Assembly (NCBI RefSeq): GCF_000226095.1
Contig: NC_016476.1
Location: forward strand, 1,922,001-1,986,000
Source of the DNA: Thermothelomyces thermophilus ATCC 42464
Lineage: Eukaryota > Ascomycota > Sordariomycetes > Sordariales > Chaetomiaceae
Length of the DNA: 64,000 nucleotides
Direction of reading: 5' to 3'
The first letter of the stretch is position 1. The number at the start of each line of letters is the position of its first letter. Position numbers and translations under genes: made by a program. The notes under the pieces were generated by a model, which worked only from the letters and a program-made list of their open reading frames with translations, was not told where the DNA came from and ran no database searches. This document shows positions 1 to 11,508 of the stretch, piece after piece.

Positions 1-1019
1 ATTAAGAGAGTAGTCTATAATCTAAGTCTATATTACATTCGCTTCCTTCGGAAATTTTCGGGCCCTATCCTAGACAGCCTAGAGCCGGTATATATAATAT
101 TTATCTTTAATAACTCCCTTATCTTATAAGGCTACTAGCTATTCGTCTATAAAAATAGTACTCCCCTTTAGGAGGTAGGATACTTTAGATAACATCAAGG
201 AATCTGTCATATCTATCCAAATAGTAGGGAGAAGTTATACTATACGCTATACGTCTTTGGGAAAGTCTTGTTTACAATAGGATAGGGCGTTAGGGTAGGA
301 CGCTTACGACCCGGGTTGGTAACAGAGCTTAAAGTTAAAGAGGGAGAGTATCTCGGCCTATCGAGCTTACTACTTACTAATTAAACGAGGCTAGGAAAAG
401 TATTCGAGGTTTTTATAGTTAGTTAAGATCCAAAAGGGAGCTATAACACTATAAAGCTCGGCCGACCAGGCCTTTAGATACGAGATAATCGCAGGTAACT
501 CCTTATTATAGATTATATAGTTCTATTCGGCTGGGGTTAGTTTTATGGAGTAGTAGGCTATAGGGTATAAGACCTTGTCTTCTCCTTACTAGGATAGGCA
601 CCTTCCTAGCGCTATCCTAGAGCAATCTACTTCGAGTACTATCTTCTATTCGGGGTCCTATTATATAAGGATAGGTTCTGATACGAAGGCCGTCTTAAGG
701 GCGTTAAAGGCCTTCTATTCCTTAAACCCCTACTAGAATAGGGTATTCTTATAGGTTAACCGTATCAAGGGTTCTATCAGCCTAGAAAAGTTAGAGATAA
801 AGTCTTAGTAGAAATTAGCAAACCCTAGGAAGCTTTATACTCCCTAAACCTTCTATAGTACCTCCTACTTATAGATAGCGGCTAGCTTTTTAAGGTCTAG
901 ACAGACTTAGGCCCCTACCTCTATAATATAGCTAAGGTACTTAACTTCTTTTATAGCAAATATATACTTCTTAAGGTCTAATATAAGTCCTACTTTCTAT
1001 AACCTTTGAAGTATATCCC
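1..1019 (-). pseudogene. F copy 1, segment a: gypsy pol (RT C-terminal part, RNase H, beyond)
   Basis: Read on the minus strand, the segment gives a decayed Ty3/gypsy pol. The RT thumb-like stretch (KCTF..IKEVKYLG-like) lies near 930-1019, and RNase H with its following linker extends toward position 1. Stops are mostly TAG or TAA in place of Gln or Trp codons, as RIP produces. The element enters from outside the window. Element A interrupts it at 1020, and the reading continues at 8510. The same sequence occurs uninterrupted at about 37,526-37,760, which fixes the orientation and join. I recognise the family but not a named element. Confidence 0.75.
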
Positions 1020-1418
1020 TGTCACGGTTTGGCCACATAAGGCGACCCAGCAAGGCACACGGAGCCAATCAGGGACTACAAGACCTAAAGACCAATTAGG
1101 AAGTGATCGCAGTGATCGCACTTCGATCCAGACGAGCACTTGGGTAACGATCGCAGGATCACAGCAGCGATCGCACGATTAGGACTTAAGGAAGAAGGAC
1201 AGGAAATTATATATAGTCACTCGTTCTAGCGAACTCTAGGAGTTTACTAGTGATAGCAACTTACAACTCACAGTACCCTAACATTGTAAGGAGATAACTA
1301 AAGTGTTATTATAAACCCTTTGGCTTTACCAAACCTCTTAGATAACTTGCTTGTTAGTTCTGCTTAATCTACCTTTGTCTAAACCCTTTTAGAAGAAGTC
1401 TAAGTTAGGTTTATTATA
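1020..1418 (+). repeat. 5' LTR of A (399 bp)
   Basis: Begins TGTCACGG and ends ..TTATTATA, a RIP-altered form of TTCGTCACA. U3 holds a dense run of GATC-centred motifs at 1103-1180, then a TATATA box near 1210. The small hairpin GAACTC-TAG-GAGTT follows at about 1231. The inferred R start AGTGATAGCAA is at 1249-1259. Confidence 0.93.
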
Positions 1419-1420
1419 TA

Positions 1421-1431
1421 TTGCTATTACT
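1421..1431 (+). promoter_or_regulatory. Putative self-priming primer-binding site of A
   Basis: TTGCTATTACT starts 3 nt after the LTR. It is complementary at 10 of 11 positions to AGTGATAGCAA at 1249-1259 in the LTR, and the one mismatch is a RIP-type C-to-T. No TGG, which a tRNA primer site would need, abuts the LTR. Confidence 0.6.
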
Positions 1432-1445
1432 CCCTTTATTCTATT

Positions 1446-3914
1446 ATGGTTTAGGACAAAGGTGATTTTGACTTTGACCTTAACACTGATATAGCTACTA
1501 ATGTTATAGCTAAATAATTGCTTGCTTAGCTTAGTTAACTCTAGTAATAGATCTAAGAGCTAGACTAGAGAGATAAGGCTACTTAAGCTCAAATTAAGGA
1601 ACTCGAGAACGGCAAAAAGTACTTGTAGAAACTAATTAACGAGGCCTATGCTAAAATCGAGATACTCGAGACTGTTAAAGCGAGCTATATTAAGATCAAA
1701 CTACCTAGCAAATATAGAGGAACTAAGGAGGATCTTGTAAGATTCCTAACAAACTTCTAATCCTACTTCTAGCTTAATAATAATAAGTTTCTAGATAATA
1801 AGGCTAAAGTTCTTTACATAGCTATAAGACTAAAGGGCAAGGTACTTAGATGGTTTAAGCCTACGTAGAATGACTATCTCACTAAGGAAGACGAAGACGA
1901 CCGAGACGCGTTTATATAGGTAGTCTTCCGATCTTACAACCGTTTTGAAGAAGAGCTTTGGAAGGTTTTTGGCGACAAAGACGAGAAAATTCATATATAA
2001 GAAAGACTCGCTAATCTCCGACAGACCAAGTTAGTAGCCTCCTATGCTATATAGTTTAGATAGGACATGTTTAAGTCTTAGCTTAATAACGAGGCATTAA
2101 TATAATTGTTCTATAACAGCTTAAAGGAAAAGGTTAAAGACAAGCTATATAAGTACAATTAGCCTAAGACCCTAGACAAATATATTATATAGGCCATTAG
2201 AATCGATAATCGACTCTATATATAGGAGTAGTAGAAACGAGGTCAAACGAACAGAACTATGGTCAAGGCTAACGATAAGAAGAAACGAGCATACGCTAGT
2301 ACCTCGTACAGGACGTACCCTAGAGCTATAGATGTGGACGTAGCATAGAAGCAAGACTAGAAGAAGACGACTAAAGACAAGTCTAATGTTACCTACTATA
2401 ACTATAGAAAGAAAGGGCACTATAAGCGAGAATGTCGAAGCCTGAAGAAAGAGTAGAAGCTAGTCCCTAGAAAAGAAATTACAGATATCGACGAAACTAC
2501 TAAGAATATTACTAAAGTAGTAGCTATAAGCTATAAAGACAAGGACAGCGATACAGATAGTCTTAGATATAATGGCAATAGTAAAGATAGACAAGTACCG
2601 TACTCCGAACTGGTCACTATAGACCTAGAGATAGGTCTCGCCAAATAGGACATAGTAGGAGAGTACGTACTACCAATTTCGATTTTCCTAGCCTTGAGGT
2701 AGTAGGGTTTTATAGTTATACAGAGGTAGGATAGATTGTAGATAACTAATACCTAAGGAATTAAAAGACCCGGACCTAATGTTCTATTCTTCTAAGAACA
2801 AATCGAATAGTACTGTAATAAAGTTTTCCGGCTTAATATAGAACTATGCGAACAGGACGGATACTTGACTCGACTTGCCTAGTAGAGCGATAAGATAAGG
2901 GACGAAATAAGAGAACTCCGACGTATCGTAGAAACTATTAAAGGAGAACAGCCTATAATATATAATAGACCTAATAGCTACACTAAGCATTTTGATGACT
3001 AGCAACTTAGCTACGACGTGTAAAACCTAGAATACCAGTTTATATACGCGAACCGCGGAAAGGACAAGTATACGTAGGAAAACTACTAGAAGAAATACTC
3101 CTATCTTAGTATTAGAGTACCTACAGTCTACGTACAATGGGAAGGATTTAAGAAAGAATTCAAATACCTTCTAGGCAATGCTACACAACTACACCCTCGA
3201 CACGAGGCATATATACAAGTGCCCTAGTTCTAGTATATAGTATACAAATGCCGATACTACTTCTATAACAAATTCGAAAACAATCACTAGCTAACCTGAC
3301 GAGGAAATGAGGACGGAAGCCTCTGCCCTGTGGAATAGGTCTACGATGCAGGAAACAGAGCGGCCGAATTGCTTTAGAAGATCGAGGACCGGAGTCTAGA
3401 AGGTATTATAATAGTTCTAAAACGAGCCTGGCCTAGGTACTGTAGAACGGGACGAGATATATAGGACTTATGCTAGAGCAACGATTACCTCTACTACATA
3501 GACGAAACGAAATCGCGAATTTGGGAGCTTTAGATAAAGCTATAGTATGTACGATAGAAAGTAGAATAGACCTAACGGTAGGAAACTACAAGCACCTAAT
3601 GGCTTATAGAAATGAGCATAATTGATAAAGCTACTATTAGCCGAACAACCAAAGAGGTTAGCACTGACCTAGGAAACAGGTTAGGGCCCTTCGAGGGGCC
3701 TAGAAACTATTAATGCCTATATAGCAGTAAGTGGTAGCATAGTATAGGAGGAACTAGCGTAAGAGACCACTATATCAAGACCTCCTAGTAGAAACATAAG
3801 AAATCGCCGTAATCTTTAGACGACAGCAGTAAGATAAGCGACTATAGATAATAGCACATTAGGGATAGCACGAAATGCTCGCACTGGTAGATAGTAGAGC
3901 AGAGATAAACCTAA
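1446..3914 (+). pseudogene. gag of element A (decayed)
   Basis: Starts at an ATG 28 nt after the 5' LTR and follows the same frame as gag in B. A retroviral-type capsid region comes first. A CCHC zinc knuckle follows at about 2391-2440; its first cysteines now read Tyr and GHYKREC is intact. A long C-terminal extension follows. The frame carries many TAG/TAA stops at former Gln and Trp codons. It ends at the conserved stop position overlapping the protease. It is 6 nt longer than the 2,463-nt gag shared by B, C, E and H. Confidence 0.85.
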
Positions 3915-6900
3915 TTTTGCTGACACTTGTAAATTAGCTACAGATACCCTAGAGAATGAAGCAGAAGTATGGCATAGTTAAAGGGCTATTTCCGATATAA
4001 TAGGTATATAGGGAGACCGAACCGATTGACATTACTATGGCAGGGAAGACTATAGCAGTTATATTTAGCATCGTAGATATAGGTAATAACAAAGATATAA
4101 TATTAAGGTTACTATAGTATGAGGATTACGACCTAGACATTAGCTAGAAGAATGGTAGCTACCTATAACCCTAAATAGAGTCGTATTTGACTAGCAAGAT
4201 AGGGAGCATACAAGGATCGCAAGCAGACAATGCTTAGGAAGGCATATCCTATAGATCTACTACAAGAGACAGATAGTAGCAGGTAGACTACTACGGACTC
4301 TAGAAGAGGCGGTATAATAACATCGATATCGCGATAAGAGGAACGAGCTAAACCGCCGATAGCTATTCTCTCCGTTAACAAATGCGGAGCACTATAATTA
4401 GAGTAGTAGGTTAAGATAGGAGAAATCGCTAGTATCGCCATAGACGGAACCAAGTTCGTATACTATTAGAAAACCGAGAGACGAGATAAGACTAGGGAAG
4501 TGCCGAAGGAATATAAAGGACACCTAACATTTGAACCGATGTACTTGGAAGGATTACTAGAATATGGCCTATAGGATTACGAGATCAAGCTTAAGGAAGG
4601 AGTATAACTAAAGTTCTTTAAGATTTACTATATAAGCTAGATGTAGAACGAAGAACTTAAGCGATATTTAGAAGAGAACTTTTGAAGAGGATATATCTGC
4701 CTATTGACATTGCTAGCAGGCTACCTAATCCTATTTATACCTAAGGAAGATAGAAAGCTATAGTTATATGTCGACTATTAGCAACTTAATGAACAGACCG
4801 TAAAAAACTAATACCTGTTACCGCTAATCTTACAGCTCCGAGATTAGTTAGCAAGAGCCTAATATTTCACGTGTCTTGACTTGCTATCGGCCTATAACTA
4901 TATATAGATCAAGGAAGGCGACAAGTGGAAAACGGCCTCTAGGACGCCCTATAGCCACTACAAGTACCTCGTTATACTATTTAGACTTACGAACACACTA
5001 GCAACGTTCCAAGCCCTAATTAATTAAGCTATCCGACCCTTTCTCGACAAATTTACAGTATATTATCTTAACGATATACTCATCTTCTCTAAGACAATAG
5101 ACGAACACCGGAAGTACGTAAAAGTAGTACTAGACGCGCTATATACATATAAGCTGTCAGTTAATAAGGAAAAGAGCGAATTCCATGTTAGGAAGATAGT
5201 CTTTTTAGGATACGAAATATCTCTAGGACAAATCTAGATGGAACCCTCAAAGGTTAAAGCTATCAAGGACTGGCCATGACTAACGTCAGTTATGGAAGTA
5301 CGAAGTTTCATTGGATTTACAAACTTCTACCGAATGTTCATTAGGAACTTTAGAGCGATCGTACGACCTTTATATAAACTTACCCGGAAGAACGCTAGAT
5401 TCTAATAGGAAGAATAGCATAAGTAAGCATTTATGTAGATCTATAATGCTATTACTAAAGATCTAGTACTAGTGCTACTAGACCCTAGGAAACTATTTAA
5501 GGTAGAAACGGATGCTTTAGACTATGCTATTAGAGGATAGTTAGGATAACAAGACAAACAAGGGAAGCTATATCCTATAGCCTTCTTTTCAAAGAAGTTT
5601 AATAGACTACGTCTCAATTATCCGATCTATAACAAGGAATTGCTTATAATTGTTAAAGCTTTTAAGGAATAGTAATTATACCTTAGTAGTACGACCAAAC
5701 TAGTATAGGTATATACAGATTATAAGAACCTATAATACTTTATAATAATGAAGGAGCTTAACAGACGACAAATACAATAGGCAGAATTCCTCACGGAATT
5801 CAATTTTGAGATCTGCTACAAAAAGGGCAAAGAGAACGTACAAGCGGACGCTTTAAGTCGATAAACAGATCATATAGAAGGACGAACAGAAATAACGCTA
5901 CCGTTATTCAAGGAACAAGTAGACGGAACACTATATCACGAAATATAGACACCTGTAGAAGATGACCTACTTAACTTATTCTTAGAATGTTACACAATCT
6001 TTCGAGAAGAAAAGATCGACAAGATATAGTATTAAGCAGCACCCGGACTAGTAGTACCTAACGGAATAGAAGAAAGAGATAGAAAACTCTAGTACCGAGG
6101 TAAAGTATATATCTATGACCAGGATTAATAGCTATAGATGATTCGAGAACTCTACGAGTCGAAACTCAGAGGATATAAACGAGTTACGAAGACTGTCGTA
6201 CAAGTCAAGAAATACTATGACTTTCCACAGTTAATAGTACGAGTTAAGGAAGTCATACGGAATTACGACATCTGCAATCGAAGCAAAACAGCATGGTACG
6301 GGCTATATAGGCTACTTTAGCCACTGCCAACAGCTAACAAACTATAGAGTTCGGTTACGATAGACTTTATTATAAAGCTGCTAGAATCTAAGGACATAGC
6401 TATAGGCATAACCTACGATAGTATTCTTACTATAGTAGACCGCTTAACTAAATAGATATACTTCTTTCCATATAAGGAGTCCTAGATAGTAGAATAGCTA
6501 GCAGACGTGATCTATTGGCAAGTTACATCAGTGTACGCTTAGCCGTAAGAATGGATTACCAACAGAGATACCAAGTTCGTATCGAAGTTCTAGCAAGCAT
6601 TAATGTAACGATTAGGCATTAATAGTAAACTGTCAACGGCATATCACCCGTAGACCGATAGACAAACGGAGCGACTAAACCAAGTCGTCAAACAGTACCT
6701 CCGTTGTTACATTAACTACCAACAAGACAACTAGGTCATGCTATTACTAACAGTATAACTCGCTTATAATATGACGCCAATGGAAACGACCAAAGTCACA
6801 CCGTTCTTCGCAAACTACAGATATAAAGCAGACCTTAGGCAAGGACTAGAGGTTATAGTGCCGAGAGCAGTAGTCAAAGCGGAACAGATATATATACTAT

Positions 6901-7526
6901 ATAAGAAGCTTAAAAAGGAACTCGAGTTTGTCAAAACCAGAATAAAGAACTACTACGACAAACATAGGCTCAAGGGACCTTGCCTAGAGAGAGGAGACAA
7001 AGTTTACTTGGTCTTATAACATCTACGAACCAAACGACCAAATACGAAGCTAGACTTTAAGAAGGTCGGACCCTTTGTTATCAAAGAACGAATCTTGACA
7101 TCTAACTATCGACTATCATTACTGTTATCTATATGACTACGGACGGACGTTTTTTATATTTTACTCCTGGAACTAGTACCAAAGAACGCTAAAACCGCTA
7201 TAAATATTAGAGCGGAAGACGAAAAGGAAGAATAGGACGTCGAAGAAATCTTAGATTTACAAATCGTCAATAGAGAACTATAATATCTAGTCAAATAGCT
7301 TGATTTTAGACTAGAAGATAACTTATAGGAACCTATTAAGAACCTAAATTGCCCTAAGAAACTTTGGCAGTTCCACTAGAGGAACCCTAATCAACTAAAG
7401 GCGACGGACTAGAGACTAACCCGAAATCGGCTAGTAAGGACAGATCCAAAGGAACTTCAGGATACATAGTATCCTAAAGCTGCCCGAAATCGGTAAACAA
7501 GCGAGATAGGGTCGAAGAAGACGTAG
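3809..7526 (+). pseudogene. pol of element A: PR-RT-RNase H-IN-chromodomain (decayed)
   Basis: Begins in the -1 frame overlapping the gag end. Protease motif LVDS is at about 3884. The RT core YLNDIL, formerly YLDDIL, is at about 5068. RNase H (VETDA.DYAI) is at about 5504. Integrase zinc-binding CX2C is near 6270, the catalytic core spans about 6360-6680, and the chromodomain is at about 7240-7360. There are numerous RIP stops and at least one indel: the protease is in a different frame from the integrase. The start is a model, as no initiator is needed if -1 frameshifting is used. Confidence 0.85.
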
Positions 7527-7974
7527 TAACCTTAGAAGCCTCTGCTGCTGCTGCCGCCTTAGCCTCTTTACACTCCACCCGTTCTAACTCCTCCACACTA
7601 TTAATACCCCGAGCAATAGCCCTTATCATCTTCTTAAACTATATCTGCTTTTATTTTCAAAGACGAAGAACTTGCTCTTTAATAGCTATAAGCTTATCTT
7701 TAAATTTTTAATGTTAAGCCGTAATAGACTAAAGCTAAGTAAGAGAAACGCTAAGAACGTTATAGTTCGAACGTTTATTATAGACGTACTCTATATATTA
7801 AGAAGAGTTAGTTTTCGAGACCTTATACAAACTAAGGCCCTTAGACTTATATAGCGAACAAGGACGTATCGTTAAAAGGTTATCCGAAGAAAGAATCACT
7901 ATAAGGAGATAATTAATATAAAGAGTCGATATAGCAGGTTTGGACTTCGACCTCTTTCTTATATGATTAGCTAT
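7480..7974 (-). pseudogene. Antisense accessory gene of A: Zn2Cys6-like cluster plus coiled-coil-like tail (decayed)
   Basis: Homologous to the antisense genes of C and E. The initiator is mutated to ATA (7974-7972), 131 bp from the 3' LTR. The central six-Cys region is degraded, with Tyr at several Cys positions. The C-terminal half retains MIRAIARGINSVEELERVE followed by an Ala-rich tail. It is convergent with pol, and the 3' ends overlap. The stop seen in C and E reads CAG here, so the ancestral protein may have been a little longer. The function is not known; the DNA-binding idea rests on cysteine spacing in the better copies. Confidence 0.65.
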
Positions 7975-8105
7975 CTTAATGATATTATAGGAAGAAAAAG
8001 AAGGGAAGAAACTAGAGGACGTAATTATATATAGACAAGGGATATAGCACTATATGAAACAGACTAGAGTCTTTTAAGGACAAAAGACCTAGAGGAAGGG
8101 CATTG

Positions 8106-8504
8106 TATTACGGTTTAGCCGCATAAGGCAACCCGGCAAGGCATACAGAGCTAATCAGGGACCACAAGACCTAAGGACCAATCAGGAAGTGATCGCAGTG
8201 ATCGCACTTCGATCCAGACAAGCACTCAGGTAACGATCGCAGGATCGTAGCAACGATCGCACGATTAGGACTCAAGGAGGAAGGACAGGAAATTGTATAT
8301 AGTCACTCGTTCTGGCGAACTCTAGGAGTTTACTAGTGATAGTAACTTATAACTTATAGTACCCTAACATTGTGAGGAGATAACTAAAGTGTTGTTATGA
8401 ACCCTTTGGCTTTACCGAACCTCTTAGATAACCTGCTTACTAGTTCTACTCGATCTACCTTTGTCTAAACCCTTTTAGAAGAAGTCTAAGTTAGGTTTGT
8501 TATA
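8106..8504 (+). repeat. 3' LTR of A (399 bp)
   Basis: Same length and motif order as the 5' LTR. Its first dinucleotide is RIP-altered to TA (TATTACGG). It is preceded by a purine-rich GAAGGGCATTG tract and followed by the duplicated ATCCC. Confidence 0.93.
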
Positions 8505-8509
8505 ATCCC

Positions 8510-8591
8510 TTACTTACCTTATATAATCTTTCCTACTACCTAAAGTATAAACTAAGATATTATTAAGGTATACTATTATAAAGTCTCTAAG
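8510..8591 (-). pseudogene. F copy 1, segment b (82 bp of RT between insertions A and B)
   Basis: Continues segment a after the ATCCC duplication and is cut by element B at 8592. It matches 37,618-37,699 in F copy 2 base for base in length, so A and B landed 82 bp apart in the same RT gene. Confidence 0.85.
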
Positions 8592-9018
8592 TGTCACGGA
8601 AATATGCATGCAGATGCCGCCTGAGCCACTAGCACGAACGGGCCAATCAAGCCGAAGGAATGATAGACCAATCAGGACGAGATCACGCTTAGCAAGGAAT
8701 AATCCCAACAGAGGATCACCGGCTCACGATATGAGCCAGGTGAGCTAGTATAAATGATCACCACGACTGCTAGTGATCCTAGGAGTATATATACATGTAA
8801 ATAGTCACTCGTTATGGTGGACTCTGGGAGTTCACCAGTGGTAACAATCACAATCATAGTACTCATACTGAGCATTGCTAATTACTATGAGAGACAACTC
8901 TAGTGTTGTTGTAAACCCTTTGGCTTCACCGAATCCCTCAGACGACCTGCCTGCTTGTCCCGCCTAATCCACCTCCGTCTGGACCCTTTCAGAAGAAGTC
9001 TGAGTTAGGTTCGTCACA
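8592..9018 (+). repeat. 5' LTR of B (427 bp)
   Basis: TGTCACGGAAAT at the start and TTCGTCACA at the end. The U3 is unrelated to that of A apart from the terminus. It carries four GATC motifs, mostly GATCAC, between 8691 and 8779. TATATATAC follows near 8790. The R start AGTGGTAACAA is at 8837-8847, and the downstream R/U5 part is shared with the other elements. Confidence 0.95.
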
Positions 9019-9020
9019 CG

Positions 9021-9031
9021 TTGTTACCACT
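9021..9031 (+). promoter_or_regulatory. Putative self-priming primer-binding site of B
   Basis: TTGTTACCACT, 3 nt after the LTR, is an exact 11-of-11 reverse complement of AGTGGTAACAA at 8837-8847. Both differ from the A/C/H version at matching positions, which is compensatory change. This is the Tf1-type arrangement. Confidence 0.7.
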
Positions 9032-9045
9032 CCCTTTGTTCTGTC

Positions 9046-11508
9046 ATGGTTCAGAACGGAGGAGACTTCGACCTCGACATCGACATAGCTACTAACGTCA
9101 CGGCCGAACAGCTGCTCGCTCAGCTTAGTTAACTCTAGCAGCGGATCTAGGAGTTAGACCAGAGAGATAAGGCTGCTTAAGCTCGAATCAAGGAACTCGA
9201 GAACCGCGAAAAGTACTTGCAGAAGTTAGTTAACGAGGCCTACGCTAAAATCGAGGCACTCGAGGGCGCTAAAGCGAAGCGTATTAAGATCGAACCACCT
9301 GGCAAATATAGAAGAACCAAGGAGGATCTCATAGGATTCCTAACAAACCTCCGATCCTACTTCCGGCTTAATGACGACAAGTTTCCGGACGACAAAGCCA
9401 AAGTCCTCTACGTAGCCATAAGACTAGAGGGCAAGGTACTTAGATGGTTCGAGCCTATATAGAACGACTATCTTACAGAGGAAGACAAAGACGATCGAGA
9501 CGCGTTTACACGGGCAGTCTTCTAATCCTACGACCGTTTTGAAGAAGAGCTTCGGAAGGTTTTTAGCGATAAGGATAAGAAGATTTATACGCAAGAAAGA
9601 CTCGCCAATCTCCGATAGACCAAGTTAGTAGCCTCCTACGCTATATAGTTTAGATAGGACATGCTCAAGTCTTAGCTTAATGATAAGGCGTTAATATAAT
9701 TGTTCTATAATAGCCTAAAGGAAAAGGTCAAGGACAAGCTATATAAGTACGATCGGCCTAAGACTCTAGATAAATACATCGCGTAGGCTATTAGGATCGA
9801 TAATCGACTCTATATACAAGAGTAGCAGAAACGAGGTCAAATGAACGGAACCACGGTTAAGGCCAACGACAAGAAAAAGCGAGCGTACGTCAGTACCTCA
9901 TACGGGACGCACCCCAGAGCCATAGATGTAGACATAGCACAGAAGCAAGACCAGAAGAAGACGACCAAAGACAAGTCCAATGTTACCTACTATAACTATA
10001 GAAAGAAAGGACACTATAAGCGAGAATGCCGGAGCCTAAAGAAAGAATGGAAACTAGCCCCTAGAAAGGAAATTACGGCTATTGACGAAACCACCAAGGA
10101 CGTTATCAAAGTAGTAGCTACAAGCTACGAAGACAAGGGCAGTGACACGGACAGTCTTGGACACGACGGCAACGGTAAAGACGAACAAGCACTATACTCC
10201 GAACTGGTCACTGTAAACCTAGAGACAGGTCTTGCCGAATGGGACATAGTAGGAGAATATATACCGCCAGTTTCGATTCTCCTAGCCTTGAGGCAGTAGG
10301 GTTTCACAGTCACGTAGAGGTAGGATGGATCGTGGATAACCGACACCCAAGGAATCGAAAGACCCGGACCTAATGTTCTATTCCTCTAGGAACGAATCGA
10401 ATGGTATTGTAACGAAGTTTTTCGGCTTAACGTAGAACTATACGAACGGGATAAACGCTTGATTCGACTTGCCTAGTAGAGCGATAGAATGAAGGATGAA
10501 ATAAAGGAACTCTAATATATCGTGGAAACCATTAAAGGAGAACAGCCTATGATATACGATAGGCCTAATAGCTACGCCGAGTATCTTGACGGCTAACAAC
10601 TTAGCAATGACGTGCGGAACCTAGAATACTAGTTTATACGCACAAACCGCGGAAAGGACGAGCGTACGTGGGAAAGCTACTAGAAGAAACACTCCTATGT
10701 TAGTACTAGAGTATCTATAGTCTACGTATAATAGGAAGGATTTAGGAAAGAATTCCAACACCTCCTAGGCAACGCCACGCAACTGTACCCTCGATACGAG
10801 GCATATACGCAAGTGCCCTAGTTCTAGTGTGTAGCATATGAATGCCGATATCACTTCCGCGACAAATTCGAAAATAATCACTAGCTGACCCGACAGGAAA
10901 ACGGGGACAGAGGCTTACGCCCTGTGGGATAGGTCTATAATATAGGAAACAGAGCGGCCGAATTGCTCTAGAAAATCGAAGCCCGAGACCTAGAAAGCAT
11001 CATGGTAGTTCCAAAACGAGCCTAGCCTAGGCACTACGGAACCGGATGAGACATATAGGACTCGTGCTAGAGCAACGATTGCCTCTATCATGCGGACGAA
11101 AAGAAATTGCGAATTCGGGAGCTTCAGATGAAGCTATAGCACGTATGATGGAAAGCGGAACGGACCTAATGGTGGGAAGCCGCAAGCACCTAATGGCTTA
11201 CGGAAATAAGCATGATCGACGAAGCTGCTATTAGCCGAACAACCGAAGAGGTTAGCACTGACCTGGGAAACGGGTTAGGGCCCTTCGAGGGGCCCGGAAA
11301 CCATTAACGCCCGTATAGCGGCGAGTAGTAGCATAGTATAGGAGGGACTAGCGTAAGAGACCACTATACCGAGACCTCCCGGCAGAAACATAGGAAATCG
11401 CCGTAATCTTGGGACGACGGTAGTAAGACAAGCGACTATAGATAATAGCACAGTAGAAACAGCACGAAATGCTCGTACTAGTGGACAGTAGAGCAGAGAT
11501 AAACCTGA
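9046..11508 (+). pseudogene. gag of element B (820-residue Gag, RIP stops)
   Basis: Starts at ATG 9046 (MVQNGGDFDLD), 28 nt after the LTR, and ends at TGA 11506-11508. At 821 codons this is the same span as in C, E and H. Order: an N-terminal Gln-rich coiled region, a capsid-like region (KAKVLYVAIRLEGKVLRWF), the CCHC knuckle at residues about 315-328 (Cys codons read Tyr at two positions), then about 490 further residues of unrecognised, conserved sequence. The in-frame TAG/TAA codons all replace Gln or Trp. It overlaps pol by about 100 nt. Confidence 0.88.

Larger units (their letters stand above)
1020..8504 (+). mobile_element. Chromovirus element A (Ty3/gypsy LTR retrotransposon), RIP-inactivated
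   Basis: Complete 7,485-bp element with two 399-bp LTRs (1020-1418 and 8106-8504), flanked by the perfect 5-bp duplication ATCCC at 1015-1019 and 8505-8509. Internal order: gag, protease, RT, RNase H, integrase, chromodomain, then an antisense accessory gene before the 3' LTR. It is inserted in old element F. The unoccupied equivalent, with a single ATCCC, is at 37,613-37,617. Every frame is broken by C-to-T and G-to-A changes, and pol also contains an indel, since its downstream half has shifted frame relative to the protease. It is non-autonomous now. Confidence 0.95.

Noticed and set aside
2172-2420. 82-codon minus ORF with hydrophobic sequence, repeated at 19473-19721 and 45433-45681
   Set aside because: It is the exact reverse of the gag zinc-knuckle region in A, C and H. 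Its conservation follows from gag, and its frame is open only because RIP stops fall on the sense strand.
4163-4453. Minus ORFs MVPSMAILAISPI-like (also 11828-12049, 21535-21756, 31204-31425, 47495-47716)
   Set aside because: Reverse complement of the protease-RT linker of pol; a shadow frame repeated because the elements are homologous.
8672-8875. 67-codon minus ORF recurring at 15800-16003, 44338-44541 and 51465-51668
   Set aside because: It lies wholly within B/H-type LTRs, covering U3 and the R start; no family motif and no conserved start context.
9046-9061. tRNA-type primer-binding site starting TGG at the gag start (TGGTTCAGAACGG)
   Set aside because: It is 29 nt from the LTR and within the gag start codon region. 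The 11-nt self-complementary site 3 nt from the LTR fits better and covaries.
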